From Helichrysum umbraculigerum (lineage: Eukaryota > Streptophyta > Magnoliopsida > Asterales > Asteraceae): DNA of 64,000 nt. This document shows, piece after piece, positions 20,239-33,124 of the stretch. Position numbers and translations under genes: made by a program. Within the stretch, counting starts at the first letter, position 1. Every line of letters starts with the position of its first letter. A model generated the notes under the pieces. The model searched no databases and was not told the origin of the DNA. It saw only the letters and a program-made list of their open reading frames with translations. The stretch spans positions 66,606,559-66,670,558 of the forward strand of contig CATIUR010000001.1 of the NCBI GenBank assembly GCA_949592205.1. The letters run 5' to 3'.

Positions 20239-22425
20239 ATGCCGCCAAAGTCAAGACCTTACACTGATGCTCAGATCACGTCACTCATAACCAAGGCTGT
20301 TACTGAAGCCTTGGCTCGGAATACTCCACCAAACTCCACAAGAAACAGCGATGCCGCTGAAACCTCTGCTGCTAAACCTTGTTCATACAAGGATTTTCAA
20401 AACTGCAAACCCTTGAGCTTCAAGGGGACCGAAGGAGCCATCGGACTTATCAGATGGTTCGAAAAGATGGAATCCATTTTCCGCATCAGCAAATGTGCGG
20501 AGGACGACAAGGTCAAATTCTCCACCTGCACCCTCGAAGATGGTGCCCTCTCGTGGTGGAATTCCTATACCCAGTCCGTGGGAATTGACACCGCTTATCT
20601 ACTCCCTTGGGAGGATCTGAAGAAAATGCTCACTGATGAGTATTGCCCGTCCGAACAACTTCACAAGCTGGACGAAGAGTTCTGGAACTTAAAAGTGCAA
20701 GGAACTGATATCGTTGGATACACCACCAGATTCCAACAACTCACCGTCCTTCGCCCAGCTATGGCAGGTACTGGGCCCGACAAGATTAAGAAATACATCC
20801 GCGGCCTCCCGGAACCCGTCCGGGGAAATGTCGCCTCATCAAACCAAACCACCCTTCACGGTGCCGTTCGGCTAGCCCATGAACTTCTAGCTATGAACGA
20901 AGACCCAGAACCACCCACTCCATCCTCCAACAGCAATAAAAGAAAATGGTCCGACAACCACAACAACCACCAAACCAAGAAACCTGAAACCATTAAAGCC
21001 TACACCTCCAGTTCTGATGACAAGGGAGCGTACAAGGGAACCAAGCCCTATTGCTCAAAGTGCCAACGACACCACCATGGTTCGTGTCCCTGTAGCAAGT
21101 GTAAGAGATTTGGACACTTGGCTAAGGACTGTAGATCAAACACCACTGACACCAACACCTCTGCACCAAAGACCTGTTATGGGTGCAACAGTACGGGGCA
21201 TTTCAAGAAAGACTGCCCGAAGCTGAACAACAACAACAACAGGAATAACAACAATGCTCGAGGAAGAGCTTTTGTGCTGAAATCTGGGGAAGCCCGTCAA
21301 GACCCGAATGTGGTCACGGGTACGTTTCTTCTCAACAACTTGACTGCATCTGTATTATTTGATACTGGTGCTGATAAGAGCTTTATTTCTGATGAGTTTT
21401 ATCCACTACTTGACACCACACCTATTGCCTTAGATTCTAAGTACACGATAGAATCGGCAAACGGAAAACTTATTGAGGCCGACAGTGTGATACCTAATTG
21501 CACTTTGAACCTAGCTAACGAGCTCTTTTCCATTGACTTGATACCTGTCGAAATCGGCAGCTTTGACATCATCGTCGGTATGGATTGGTTGTCCAAGCAC
21601 CGAGCCGAAATCGTTTGTTTTGAGAAAATTGTACGCATTCCTCTCGTCACCGGTGGAACTTTGAGCATACAAGGGGAGACCGGTGGGACGAGAATAAATA
21701 TCATTTCTTGCATGAAAACCCGAAAATACTTGAGAAAAGGGTACCAGGCAATCCTCGCACACGTTATGGAGAAAAGGTCGGTGGAGAAGCGACTTGAGGA
21801 TGTGCCTATTGTTCGAGACTTCCCAGAAGTCTTTCCTGAAGACTTGCCTGGCCTACCGCCAACTAGACAAGTCGAATTCTCTATTGATCTTGTGCCCGGC
21901 GCAGCACCCGTGGCACGAGCCCCTTACCGACTAGCCCCATCCGAACTTCAGGAGTTGTCTACTCAGTTACAGGAACTCCTGGACAAGGGATTTATTCGAC
22001 CAAGTTCCTCACCTTGGGGAGCTCCGGTCCTGTTTGTGAAAAAGAAAGACGGTTCTTTCCGCATGTGCATCGACTACCGTGAACTCAACAAATTAACTGT
22101 CAAGAACCGTTACCCACTTCCTCGCATCGATGACCTGTTCGACCAACTTCAGGGGTCGAGTTTCTACTCAAAGATCGATCTACGGTCAGGTTATCACCAA
22201 CTCCGAGTTCGTGACGATGACATCCCAAAAACAGCTTTCCGAACTCGTTATGGGCATTACGAATTCCAAGTGATGCCATTCGGCTTAACCAACGCACCGG
22301 CAGTATTCATGGATCTTATGAATCGAGTGTGCAAACCTTACCTCGACAAGTTTGTTATCGTTTTCATTGATGACATTCTGATTTACTCGCGCAACGAACA
22401 AGAACACGCGCAACACCTGAAAACT
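20239..22425 (+). pseudogene. gag-pol: Gypsy-A gag-PR-RT, N-terminal 729 codons (split by Gypsy-B)
   Basis: The ORF begins Met-Pro-Pro-Lys-Ser at 20239, the start shared by all three gypsy families. It contains the gag capsid region, intact zinc knuckles (including Cys-Tyr-Gly-Cys-Asn-Ser-Thr-Gly-His), protease Asp-Thr-Gly near residue 375 and reverse transcriptase up to Phe-Ile-Asp-Asp near 709-712. It is cut in-frame at codon 729 (Leu-Lys-Thr) by Gypsy-B; the frame then continues at 44404. An apparent C-terminal extension into 22518 is LTR sequence. No other disabling change is visible in this half, so the gene was probably intact when Gypsy-B inserted. Confidence 0.9.
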
Positions 22426-24751
22426 TGTAACACCCCCAAATTTAGTGATTTGCGGAAGCATACTTGGGTGTTACTAATCAATATACAAAGCACAAGATAT
22501 ACAGCAAACGACCTCTAAATGAGACGTTTTGTAAAATAATTACATTTCATAATCAAATCGTTCGAAAACATATAGTTTTCTTTACAAAAATATGTAAGCC
22601 TAGAGTCCGCGTATGTGGCGGGAGATTCTATTACATAACCATAGTTACAAAAGATAATGCCAAAGAATCTCCGTTAAATGCAGTTTGGAAATCATGCGAC
22701 TCTAGCTAGTAATCCTGGAGTGATCCTACTCCGTAAGTGTACCTGAGAATACATGCTAAAAAGGGTCAACCAAAAGGTTGGTGAATCTCACAGGTTTATC
22801 AGTAAATAATCAGTTTGAACACAAGATTTCATCATTAGTGCCCGTAGGCGTATATCAAGTATTTGCAAATCTCGCAAAAGTAAAGAAATCAAGTTATACC
22901 GTTGCCATGAGGCTCATAATCGAAGCTTAACCCGTCAATAATCAGTTGCTCCCGTGACATGCTCGAAATTGAGCAAGCATAAGTAAACGAAATAATAGTC
23001 GCCCGTTTATACATAACGGTTCGTGGTAGCGCTACTACCCCGGGCGGGGAGGGTCATTTCCCTAATGGATCCATTAACTACTGTTCGCGCTTAAGTACAT
23101 AACTAACGATATATGATGGAGAGACTTCAGTAAATAGTAAGTAACTCATGCAATTCCGTTTGGTATAGTAAACAGTTTAGTACTTGTGTTCAAGAAAAAT
23201 CAGTAGCATGTATCTCCCCCAATAAGTTAAAACAGTAAAAGTGGGGCCGTAATACTCACCTGAGTCAAGCAGTGGTAAATAGCAAGTAGTAGTAAAGCAA
23301 GTAGGTTCTCCGAACCCGTGACCTTCTAGTGCCTAAACACGTAAGGTTAAGTAAGTAGATGTCTCGCAAAACCATCTAGGCTAGTTGTTCATACAACCCG
23401 TTGTGTTTAAATGTTGGTTTGTTCGCGTTCGTAACAAAGTATACGGCCCGTTGGTGATTTGTTATAATTAAAGTTTATCATTCAATACGCAAATTAAAGT
23501 AATTGTAATAGGAAAGTATGTTTTATTATGATTGTTAGGTCGTACCGTATAAGGATTTGAGGTTGTAAAAGTTCGACACTTAGTGAAAATGTGAGTTTTC
23601 AAGGTTCTGGTTTGTGCGACGTAGCATGCGACGTTGCAAGCGACGTAAGGTGCGACGTAGGCAGGTACGTCGCATGATGCGACCTTCGCAAATCAATGCG
23701 ACGTAGGGGGCGACGTCGCTAATGCGACGTTGGTTCAGTTTGCGACGTTAAAGTCTACGTCGCTACGTGCGACGTCCGCAAGTTAATGCGACGTAATAGG
23801 CTGCGTCGCTAGTGCGACGTTGAGGTTTTTGTGCGACGTAGGTCGCGACGTTGCAGAGGCCCCTGGCCAGGTGCGACGTAGCGGTCTGTTGGCCGGAAAA
23901 TGTGCCGAAAATGAGTTTTCCGGTTTCCGTTCGGTCCAAATCTTTTACCCAACCCTTATATGAATATAATAAGCCTATTTAAACCATAAACTAGTAAAAA
24001 TGGTCAAAAACGAGAGATGTCGGGATTTGTCGGAAACTTACAAAATGCCGAAACGAAATTCCGGAAAGATAGCGTTGTAGATCGTGAAGTGGTGAACGTT
24101 TTTCTCCAAACGGGTGGTATGATCCGAGTGCTTTTTGTGTTGTTATTTTGTGAAATTGTAAGATGGTGGTGGTGATAGTGAAGTTGGTGATTGAGAGAAA
24201 AAGAAAAGAGGAAAGAGAAGGGAGAGGTGAGAAATGGAAGGGAAAAGGAAGGAGGTGGGGGTTTTGTGTGAAAGCCCCCATTTTCAGTCCGCGTCTCCGC
24301 GCTCCGTGCGGTGTTCGTTTCCTCCGTCGTTTAAGCGTAAATATTTATTTCGCACGTTAATTATTCATTTAAAAAAAGTAAATTTTGTTAAGTAATTTAA
24401 TTGGATTATTTTTCTAATCTTTAAATAAGTTTGTGTAATTTGTTTTTAAGTCGCGTAGTTTTAGTTGTACTAAATAGGATAATTTGGGAGTATTACTAAG
24501 ATGCTATTCCGAATGTTATGATGTTTTTAGATAATGTTTTATGCTTAAATTTAAAATGTTTCACCAACGTCCGTATTTACCGAATCGAATTACATTCGAT
24601 TTAAATTGCGTACGATTTAACCAAATCGCATTTTCGTATATATTCAACAATATATATAATTCGATACATAAATTAGATTAACACAGAACTAATTACATGT
24701 ATTAACAAAGAATTAGGCACTAATTCTAGTCCTAATTTGCCGGTTGTTACA
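22426..24751 (-). repeat. Gypsy-B 3-prime LTR
   Basis: 2326 bases, TGTAACAACC to GGTGTTACA read on the minus strand. It carries the motif array at about 23615-23883, the donor consensus near 23254-23262 and the terminal hairpin near 22427-22472. It is present once because the duplicated block to the left stops before this half. Confidence 0.9.
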
Positions 24752-24785
24752 TTCTCCCCCTGTTAAAAGAATTTTGTCCCGAAAT
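24752..24785 (-). other. Gypsy-B polypurine tract
   Basis: Read on the minus strand the sequence ends AACAGGGGGAGAA directly before the LTR start. A TTTCGGGAC palindrome half lies just upstream, as in Gypsy-A and -C. Confidence 0.8.
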
Positions 24786-26167
24786 TTAAGTCGAAGTCGC
24801 GTTAGGGGCAGAATCGGTGAATAGGTGGGGATACTTGAGTCGTATTTGGTCTTCCCGTTCCCAAGTGAATTCCGGACCGCGCCGCGAATTCCACCTGACT
24901 TTGACGATTGGAATACGACTTTGTTTCAGTTGTTTGACCTCACGGTCCATAATTTCGACAGGTTCCTCAACGAAATGTAGTTTGTCATCGATGCGGATCT
25001 CGTCAAGGGGTATAATAAGTGTCTCGTCAGACAGACATTTCTTTAAGTTAGAAATGTGAAAGGTAGGGTGCACGCTGCTGAGTTCAGAGGGCAGCTGTAA
25101 TCGATATGCCACTGGACCTATCTTCTCGAGGTTCTCGAAAGGTCCAATGTACCTAGGGTTTAATTTCCCGCGTTTGCCGAATCGGATTACGCCTTTCCAA
25201 GGCGATACTTTTAAGAGTACTCGATCCCCAACTTGGAACTCGAGTGGCTTGCGTCTCACGTCAGCATAGCTTTTCTGACGATCACGCGCGGCTTTGAGTC
25301 GGTTTTGGATTTCAACGATTTTCTCTGTGGTTTCATGTATGAGTTCAGGACCAGTGAGTTGACTATCTCCCACTTCAGTCCAACAGATCGGTGATCGGCC
25401 CTTACGACCGTACAGTGCCTCAAAAGGTGCAGCTTTAATGCGGGTGTGATAGCTGTTGTTGTACGAGAACTCGCACAACGGTAGATGTCTTTCCCAATTT
25501 GTACCAGAATCAACTACGCAGGCTCGTAGCATGTCTTCCAGTGTCTGAATAGTTCGTTCGCTCTGGCCATCGGTCTGAGGATGGTACGCGGTACTCATAT
25601 CGAGACGGGTACCCAATGATTTTTGGAGTGATTGCCAGAAGCGAGATGTGAAACGGGCATCCCTGTCAGAGATAATCGAGAGAGGGACACCATGTTGGCA
25701 AATGATTTCTTTGATGTAAATTTGTGTAAGGCGTTCCATTTTGTCGGTTTCTCTGATTGCCAAGAAATGAGCCAATTTGGTGAGACGATCGACGATCACC
25801 CAAATGGTATCGCAACCGCTCGCCGATTTAGGTAGTTTGGTTATAAAATCCATGGTAATTTGCTCCCATTTCCATTGAGGAATTTCAGGTTGTTGGAGCA
25901 GTCCGGAAGGTCTTTGGTGCTCGGCCTTGACCTTGGAACAAGTTAAGCATTTGCTGACGTACAAAGCAATGTCAGCTTTCATATTCGGCCACCAGTAAAA
26001 CCCCTTGATGCCGTGATACATTTTGTCGGATCCCGGGTGGATAGAATATTTGGACTTGTGAGCTTCATCCATCACCAAGTCCCGAAGGTTCCCGAAATTA
26101 GGCAACCAGATTCGGTTAGAGAAATACTTAACTCCGTTGGGTCTGATCTCGAATTGTTTATCCATGC
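24786..26167 (-). pseudogene. pol: Gypsy-B pol C-terminal half: integrase and chromodomain
   Basis: Open minus-strand frame of about 459 codons. It continues the 1018-codon ORF at 37903-40956 across the Sirevirus; the ATG at 26165 is part of the CATGC target duplication, not a real start. It contains the His-His-Cys-Cys zinc site, catalytic Met-Asp-Phe-Ile, Ser-Asp-Arg-Asp and Gln-Ser-Glu-Arg, the GPF-like region (Tyr-Ile-Gly-Pro-Phe) and a C-terminal chromodomain-like segment with Phe-Thr-Trp-Glu-Arg-Glu-Asp. In chromoviruses this tail helps target integration to heterochromatin. Separated from its N-terminal half, it is not expressed as a working polyprotein. Confidence 0.9.
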
Positions 26168-26715
26168 TGTTGAGAACTGAGACACTGCTAGATTTGCTCA
26201 GAATACAAGTATTGTGCCGCTGTTAGAAGTACTACCACTGTTAGTAGTTGCCACTGCTAGTTAGTAGCTGCCGCTGTCAAGTAGTTTGTCTAACAGTGCC
26301 ACTGTTAGTGTGTAGTTTGTATTTTGTATTAAGTACTCAACCACTGTTGATAATATACGAGTACTACCCCTGTTAGTGATATAGATAACCACTGTTGGTT
26401 AGATATAGTTGAATAGAGAGAATTATGGAATAGATATGATTCCATAATAGTTTGATTCTGTAAAGGACTCTATATGTTATAAATAGAGATCCTGTAAAAC
26501 CCTAGAGGGTGACGAATTCATTCTAGTTATTAGCTTCAAGGTTGTAAACCCTAACACAAATTGTGTGTTCGTATTATTGTTAATAATATTGAAGCTTTTG
26601 GTTAGATATTCTGTTATATACAAGTTTGTTCTTCAAGTTATTAATAAACTATTCCGCAAGCTTATTAATAATCAATCAAAGTAATACATACTAAGATCTC
26701 TAGCTGGGATCATCA
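26168..26715 (+). repeat. Sirevirus 5-prime LTR
   Basis: 548 bases from TGTTGAGAAC to GGGATCATCA. I see no difference from the 3-prime LTR, so insertion was very recent. About eight CCACTGTTAG-like decamers lie in the first 250 bases. TATA-like sequence lies near 26475. Confidence 0.93.
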
Positions 26716-26717
26716 AG

Positions 26718-26729
26718 TGGTATCAGAGC
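26718..26729 (+). other. Sirevirus primer-binding site
   Basis: TGGTATCAGAGC, complementary to initiator methionine tRNA, begins two bases after the LTR. Confidence 0.92.
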
Positions 26730-26792
26730 TTGGTATTACTTTGATCTTGAAGAAGGTAATTAAATTTTGCAGCTTTTTCAACAAACAACAAC

Positions 26793-28436
26793 ATGTCTAC
26801 TGAAACAATGGAAGGTATTCAAGCTACAAAAATCCCCATGCTCAAACCCGATGAGTTTGAGCTATGGCAGACTAGGATTAGACAATACATGTTGCTGACT
26901 GATTATATGATGTGGGAGGTGGTTACTAATGGACCAGTTTATACTAAGGATGCAGATGGTAAAAAGGAAGAAAGACCACCACCAAAGACTGATGCAGAGA
27001 GAAAAGAAAGAGCAACAGAGTGGAAGGCATTAAGTACTCTACTTTTGTCTATTCCTAATGAGTATCAAAGGAAGTTTGAAAACTGTGAAGATGCTCAGGT
27101 TCTTATGCAAGCAATTGTTAAGAGATTTGGTGGTAATGATAACACCAAGAAGAATAAGAGATCTCTTCTCAAACAACAGTTTGAAAACTTTGCAGGTGTA
27201 AAGTCTGAAACTCTGACTCAGACTTTTGATAGATTTCAAAAGCTTGTGGGTGATCTTGAGAATCACAATGTTAAGGTTGATAAAGATGATTTGAATAGGA
27301 AGTTTCTAAGATCATTAGGCACAGATTGGAATATGTATACTGTGGGACTTAGACAAAGTGCAGATCTTGAAGAAAAGGAGATTGAAGATCTATACAATGA
27401 TCTGAGGAACTTTGAGCCTGAGGTGATGGCTCTGAAACAGTCCAATAGTAGCTCTAACAATGCTGCTTTTGTGTCTGTTGGTGAATCTGGTAGCTGTAGC
27501 ACATCTGGTGCTAATGATAATATCTTGGAAGCCTTCTTTGCGAGTCATGTTAATTCATCATTAACAACAGAGGATTTGGAACAGGTTAATGAAGAAGATC
27601 TTGAAGAGATGGATTTGAGATGGCAGATGACTATGATTACTATCCGGGCAAAAAGGTTTATGCAGAGGTCTGGGAACAGAAACTTCACTTACAAGAGAGA
27701 TGGTGTAGCTGGATTTGACAAGAGCAAGGTGGAGTGCTTCAACTGTCACAAGATGGGACACTTTGCTAGAGAATGCAAGAGCACACAGGCTGGAGGATCT
27801 CAGAATGGTATTATGAGAAATAGTTCTGCTCCACAAAGAAGATTGGTACCTGTTCAGAACACCACTTCTGATTCATTGGTTGCACAAGATGGGATGGGAG
27901 GATTTGACTGGAGTGACCAAGAAGAGCTTGTAGTTCAGAATCAAGCTTTGATGGCTGTCACAGAAGAACCAGAGCCTTCAGACATTCCATATGAGGTACA
28001 ATCTAAATTATGTTCTCCTGCATGTAAGAAAATGGTTAAATTTTATAGGGATCATAATCTGGTTGTGTGTAATGAATTAAAAGCTTGTGTGGAAAAGAGT
28101 CAACATTCAACTTTAGCCATTGAAAACTTAGAAAGACAGATAAAAGCTTTTGAAAAGAATGAATCACAATTTCACTTAGATATTAAATATCTGAATTGGG
28201 AAAAGAAAGCTTTACAAACAAAAGTTGATATGCTAAGTGCAAAGTTGGCTGAGGCAATTTCTGATAAAGAGTCAATAAAATTGAAAGTTGATGAATTGGA
28301 AAATGCTTCAAAAGGTGTTCAAAACTTAATCAAGTCTCAAATTCATGATAAATTAAAACTTGGATTAGGTTACAACCTTAATGTTGTACCCCCACCTTAT
28401 AATCATACTTCCCATCTAAGCTTGAGTTTGACTTAG
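26793..28436 (+). pseudogene. gag: Sirevirus gag, N-terminal 547 codons
   Basis: Starts Met-Ser-Thr-Glu-Thr-Met at 26793, 63 bases after the primer-binding site. It contains the Copia gag core (about residues 10-220) and a zinc knuckle Cys-Phe-Asn-Cys...His...Cys near 316-329, then a long coiled-coil region (about 440-520). The frame ends at TAG 28434-28436. The natural continuation (Phe-Asp-Leu-Glu-Lys...) is in another frame, so a small indel near 28410-28425 has shifted it. Gag forms the virus-like particle; this product would lack its C-terminal part. Confidence 0.85.
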
Positions 28437-29425
28437 AAAAACTTAAGGTAGGTGTGTCTGAGGAGGTTAAAAAGGTAGATCCAGTTGTTAATTGTGCTGA
28501 TAATGTGAATTTTGATAAAGTTGAGGTATCTGATTGGACTGAGGAAGATGAGAGTGATAGTGATAGCTCATCTAGTGGTAATTCTGTGGATGATTGTGTT
28601 AAGCCTATTAGTGGTCTAGTTTCTGAACTAAATAGTACTAAACTAGAAGAGGGTAAAAAGATGTTTGCTGAGAAAGCAAAGGCTCAGTTAGATCAAGTTA
28701 GAAAATCCAATAAATCTAGATCTGGTCTAGGTTATGTGCACAAAAGAGTTAATCCTGAATCAAAAGATAAGTCAAAAGATAAATCTGAATGTGAAAAGTG
28801 TGCATGTAAATCAAACAGGTCTGATTTAATTTCTGCAAATAATGCAAATAGATCCATTTCCAGGGGTAATCAGAGAAATTGGAACCAATTGGTTTCACAA
28901 AGGTTGGGTAATGGGTTTGAATGTATGAAAAGAAAGGCATGTTATATATGTGGCAGGTACAACCATACTCAACAGGACTGCTACTTCAATCCTAATAATA
29001 ATAGGAACAGAGGTACAAGTCCATTGTTGAAAAACAAGCCAAACAGAGGCAAGGCTGCAACCACTGTTAATGATGCAGCAGTGCCACTGTATAAGGCTAA
29101 CAGAGGCATGAACAGAACAGGGGAAGGCTTGGCCACTGCTAGGCATGCTACCTCTGCTAGTGTTAAGCATTCCAAAAGAATGTTTACACCAAGTAGAGCT
29201 ACCACTGCCAGGCTTATCAATACCAATTTGAAAGTGACCACTGTTAAGCTTATTGCCCCTGTTAGGTCAAAAATTGATTGTTTTTGGAGACATAAAAATG
29301 AGTGTAAATCTGAAGTGTCCAAAACCAATGCAGCACTGAGATCAATCACTGTCAAAAGGGTTGATGTCAAAGGTGCTCATGGGAAACCCAAAGCCAAATT
29401 GGTTTGGGTTCCCAAGAAAAACTAA
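28437..29425 (+). pseudogene. gag: Sirevirus gag C-terminal region (shifted frame)
   Basis: This is the downstream continuation of gag in frame 2. The frame is open from about 28417 and has no ATG start of its own (the first usable codon is GTG at 28454), so it should be read as a displaced segment. It holds an acidic Asp/Ser stretch, a second zinc knuckle (Cys-Tyr-Ile-Cys...His...Cys near 28940-28985), and a basic region rich in Thr-Ala-Arg built partly from CCACTGTTAG-like repeats. It ends Val-Pro-Lys-Lys-Asn at TAA 29423-29425, close to where pol starts. Confidence 0.75.
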
Positions 29426-30123
29426 TTGTTTTTCTCATATATGTGCAGGGCAAGCCACCAAGCTTATGGCATATTGATTCTGGCTGTTCAAGACACATGA
29501 CTGGAGACAGGAAAAAGCTACAGGACTTTAAAGCGTTTAATGGAGGAGATGTAGCATTTGGAAGCAATCCTAAAGGAGGTAAAATCACAGGTAAAGGTAA
29601 GGTAAAAAGCAGTAAGCTCACTTTCAATGATGTTTATTATGTTGAGCAATTGAGATACAATTTGCTTAGTGTGAGTCAAATCACAGATAAGCAAAATCCT
29701 GTATATTTCACTGACACAGAATGCCTTATACTTTCTGAAAAACTCAAAATACCTGAAGATAAGATTTTAATGAGAGTTCCAAGAAAGGATAATGTATACT
29801 GTAGTGATTTAAACAAGATGGAATCTCAAAATGTTAGCTGTCTCATTTCTAAAGCTACTGTATCTGAATCTGAACTATGGCATAGGAGGATGTGTCACTT
29901 GAATTTCAAGACCATGAATAAACTTGTTAGGAATAAGCTAGTGAGAGGCTTACCTGAAAAGTTATTTGAATGTAGTGACCACTGTGTAGCATGTCTCAAA
30001 GGCAAGCAACACAAGACCTCTTATAAGACCAAGCTTGTGAATACCAATACCACTCCCTTACACCTGTTACATATGGATTTGTTTGGCCCTACCAATGTAG
30101 CTAGTCAATGGGACAGAATTTAA
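29404..30123 (+). pseudogene. pol: Sirevirus protease and integrase zinc domain
   Basis: Open frame without an ATG; it overlaps the end of gag by 22 bases in the -1 frame. It contains the aspartic protease motif Trp-His-Ile-Asp-Ser-Gly-Cys-Ser near 29470 and the integrase zinc finger (His...His...Cys-Val-Ala-Cys) near 29880-30000. The core starts Met-Asp-Leu-Phe-Gly-Pro-Thr but then breaks near 30103-30107: sequence that should encode the first half of the catalytic core is missing and the frame ends at TAA 30121-30123. The -1 overlap might be a natural gag/pol frameshift or simple decay. Confidence 0.82.
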
Positions 30124-32806
30124 GAATCATGAGATGAATAAGTTCTGTGAGGATAAAGGTATAGAAAGACAGTATAGTGCACCTCGGACTCCACAACAAA
30201 ATGGAGTAGCTGAGAGGAGGAATAGGACACTAATTGAGGCTGCTAGAAGCATGCTAGCAGATGCTAAACTTCCAATGTCCTTTTGGGCAGAGGCAGTTAG
30301 CACTGCTTGTTATGTTTTGAATAGGATTTTGATTATTAAACCTCATAACAAGACACCCTATGAGTTATTCTTTAAGAGAAAACCTTTGGTTAGCTTTTTA
30401 AAACCATTTGGATGTCCTTGTACTGTCTTAAATACCAGAGATCATCTTGGTAAGTTTCAGAGTAAGGTAGATGAGGGTGTATTTGTTGGATACTCTATTC
30501 AAAGCAAGGCTTATAGAGTATTTAACAAAAGGACTAGGATCATAGATGAGACCATGGATGTGACCTTTAATGAACACACATCAAATGTAGAAGGAAAAGG
30601 TCCAGAAGTTTTGTTTGATATTGATGCACTAACCCATGCTTTTAGATATCCAGATTTGTCTATTAGTGCAGATACAGATGCAGGTACAGATGCAGGTAAT
30701 GATGCAGGTAAAGATGGGCTTTCAAGCACAAGTCAGACTAAAAAGGATGACTTGCAGTATGTATTGTTTCCTATTTGGTCTCCAGATCCTCCAGAAGCAT
30801 TCCAGTTAGAGCAAGATGAACCTTCAGATGATTCAAGTGGGTCAAGTAGCAAAAATGGTTCAAAGGATGAAGATGGTTCAATTCCAACAGAAAATCAACC
30901 ATTTACTTCAAAGGGTTCTCATATAGTTTCAGAGCATGATTCAGAAGGAGAGCCCGATTCTCCAAAATTTGTTGAACAAAGTCCTCCATTTCAAGTTTTG
31001 GAAAGGACTTCTTTGTCAGATTCTGAAGCAACTCCAAAGCCTTCACAAGAAAGAGAAGAAAGAGATTCTTACTCAGAATCTGAAATGGATAATCTTTTGG
31101 GTCCAAATTTGGAAAGAGAACTGCTTGATACATCAACATCTAAGTATCTGGTTCACAAAGATCATTCTTTGGATTTGGTCATTGGTGATATTAATTCATC
31201 TGTTCTGACCAGACAGCAGTCAAAGGTAAGAGAAGAAGATTTACACACTTCATTATATGTTTGTTTTCTTTCTCAGATGGAACCAAAGAAGGCAGTGGAA
31301 GCTCTCAAAGATCCAAGTTGGATAGAGTCAATGCAAGAAGAATTGTTGCAGTTTAAACTGCAAGATGTATGGGATTTGGTTGATCTACCAAAAGGAAAGA
31401 GGGCTATAGGCACAAGGTGGATCTTCAAGAACAAGAGAGATGAAAGAGGTATAGTGATAAAGAATAAAGCAAGGCTGGTAGCACAAGGGTATACACAGGA
31501 AGAAGGCATAGATTATGATGATGTTTTTGCTCCTGTTGCTAGAATAGAAGCTATTAGGTTATTTTTAGCTTATGCATCTTATCAGGATTTCAAAGTTTAT
31601 CAAATGGATGTGAAGAGTGCTTTTCTTCATGGTCTAATTGATGATGAGGTGTATGTATGCCAACCACCAGGGTTTGAAGATCCAACATATCCAGATAGAG
31701 TGTGCAGATTGAAGAAAGCGTTGTATGGGCTACATCAAGCACCAAGAGCTTGGTATGATACACTATCCGAGTATCTTCTCAAGAATGGATTCAAGAGAGG
31801 TACTATTGACAAGACTTTGTTTACCAAGAGGGTTCAGAGAGATATATTGTTGGTACAGGTTTATGTTGATGATATTATTTTTGGTTCAACTAGGGACTCA
31901 TTGTGCAGAGAGTTTGAGAGTTTAATGCATAAGAAATTCAAGATGAGTTCCATGGGTGAACTCACTTTCTTTTTAGGATTGCAGGTTAAACAGAAGTCAG
32001 ATGGAATCTTTATTAACCAAGGAAAGTATGTGCAGGATATTCTGAATAAATTTGGTTATAAAGATGGGAAGATAGCTAGCACTCCTATGGAGGCACACAA
32101 ACATCTTACTTCTGATCCTGATGGAGAAGAAGTAGATGTGCACTTGTACAGGTCAATGATTGGTTCTCTGATGTATTTAACTTCATCTAGACCTGACATT
32201 ATGTTTGCAGTGTGTCTTTGTGCTAGGTATCAAACCAATCCAAAGCAGTCACACATGTATGCTGTGAAACGGATCTTTAGATACTTGAAAGGTCAACCTG
32301 ATTTGGGACTTTGGTATGCTAAAGGATCAGATTTTGAGCTTAAGGCTTTCACAGATAGTGACTATGGTGGTGAGAACATGGATCGAAAATCCACCAGTGG
32401 AGGATGTCAATTTCTTGGAAATAGATTAGTGTCATGGCAATGTAAAAAGCAGACCACGGTTTCCACTTCTACAGCAGAAGCAGAATATGTTGCAGCATCA
32501 AGTTGCTGTGCATAGGTTCTTTGGATTCAGAATCAAATGCTGGATTATGGTTTGACTTTCATGAACACTCCTATTTATATTGATAATACTTCTGCTATTA
32601 GTATCATTCAGAATCCAGTTAAGCATTCAAAAACCAAACACATTGAGATCAGATATCATTTTATACGAGATTGTTATGATAAAAGATTGATTCATATTTT
32701 TTAAATTCATACTGATAATCAACTTGCAGATCTTTTTACAAAAGCATTTGATGTAGGAAGATTTACATTTTTGATAACTAATATTGGTATGATCAATCTC
32801 ACGTAG
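30124..32806 (+). pseudogene. pol: Sirevirus integrase C-terminal part, reverse transcriptase and RNase H
   Basis: The frame is open from 30134 to a TAG at 32513-32515 (CAG in the expected protein), with a second stop, TAA, near 32701-32703, before the natural end near 32804-32806. It resumes integrase at Asn-Gly-Thr-Glu-Phe, past the deleted aspartates, keeps the catalytic Glu region (Asn-Gly-Val-Ala-Glu), and holds a complete reverse transcriptase (Gln-Met-Asp-Val-Lys-Ser-Ala-Phe; Tyr-Val-Asp-Asp) and RNase H (Thr-Asp-Ser-Asp-Tyr; Ala-Glu-Ala-Glu-Tyr). A linker of about 200 residues rich in Ser, Asp and Glu lies between integrase and reverse transcriptase. Confidence 0.85.
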
Positions 32807-33078
32807 TGTTTTGGTCTGGATTTGATACTAACAGGGGTAAAATATATTGTATGTGACAGGGTCAGGTGTTGCCACTGTTAGCTTCATCATGATAACAGAT
32901 GGTGCCACTGTTAGTTTACCTTTGCCACTGTCAATGTATTTTAAACCCCTGCTGTATATGTGTGTAATTTAACCCCTGCTAGTTGTTTTTCTTAGTTTAA
33001 TATTGCAGGTTTCAGCCACTGTCAAGAGACATCACTTGAGCTGGAATTTAATGTTTTATTTGTTTCTTCTTATTTTTT

Positions 33079-33124
<46 letters not shown>

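Noticed and set aside
28410..28460. Programmed frameshift in Sirevirus gag
   Set aside because: No slippery heptamer is evident, the break lies in the middle of gag and a simple indel explains it. The gag/pol overlap at 29404-29425 is a better but unproven candidate.
33060..33122. Poly-A as the tail of a LINE or processed gene
   Set aside because: The flanks are continuous Sirevirus spacer with the same decamers on both sides and no target duplication.
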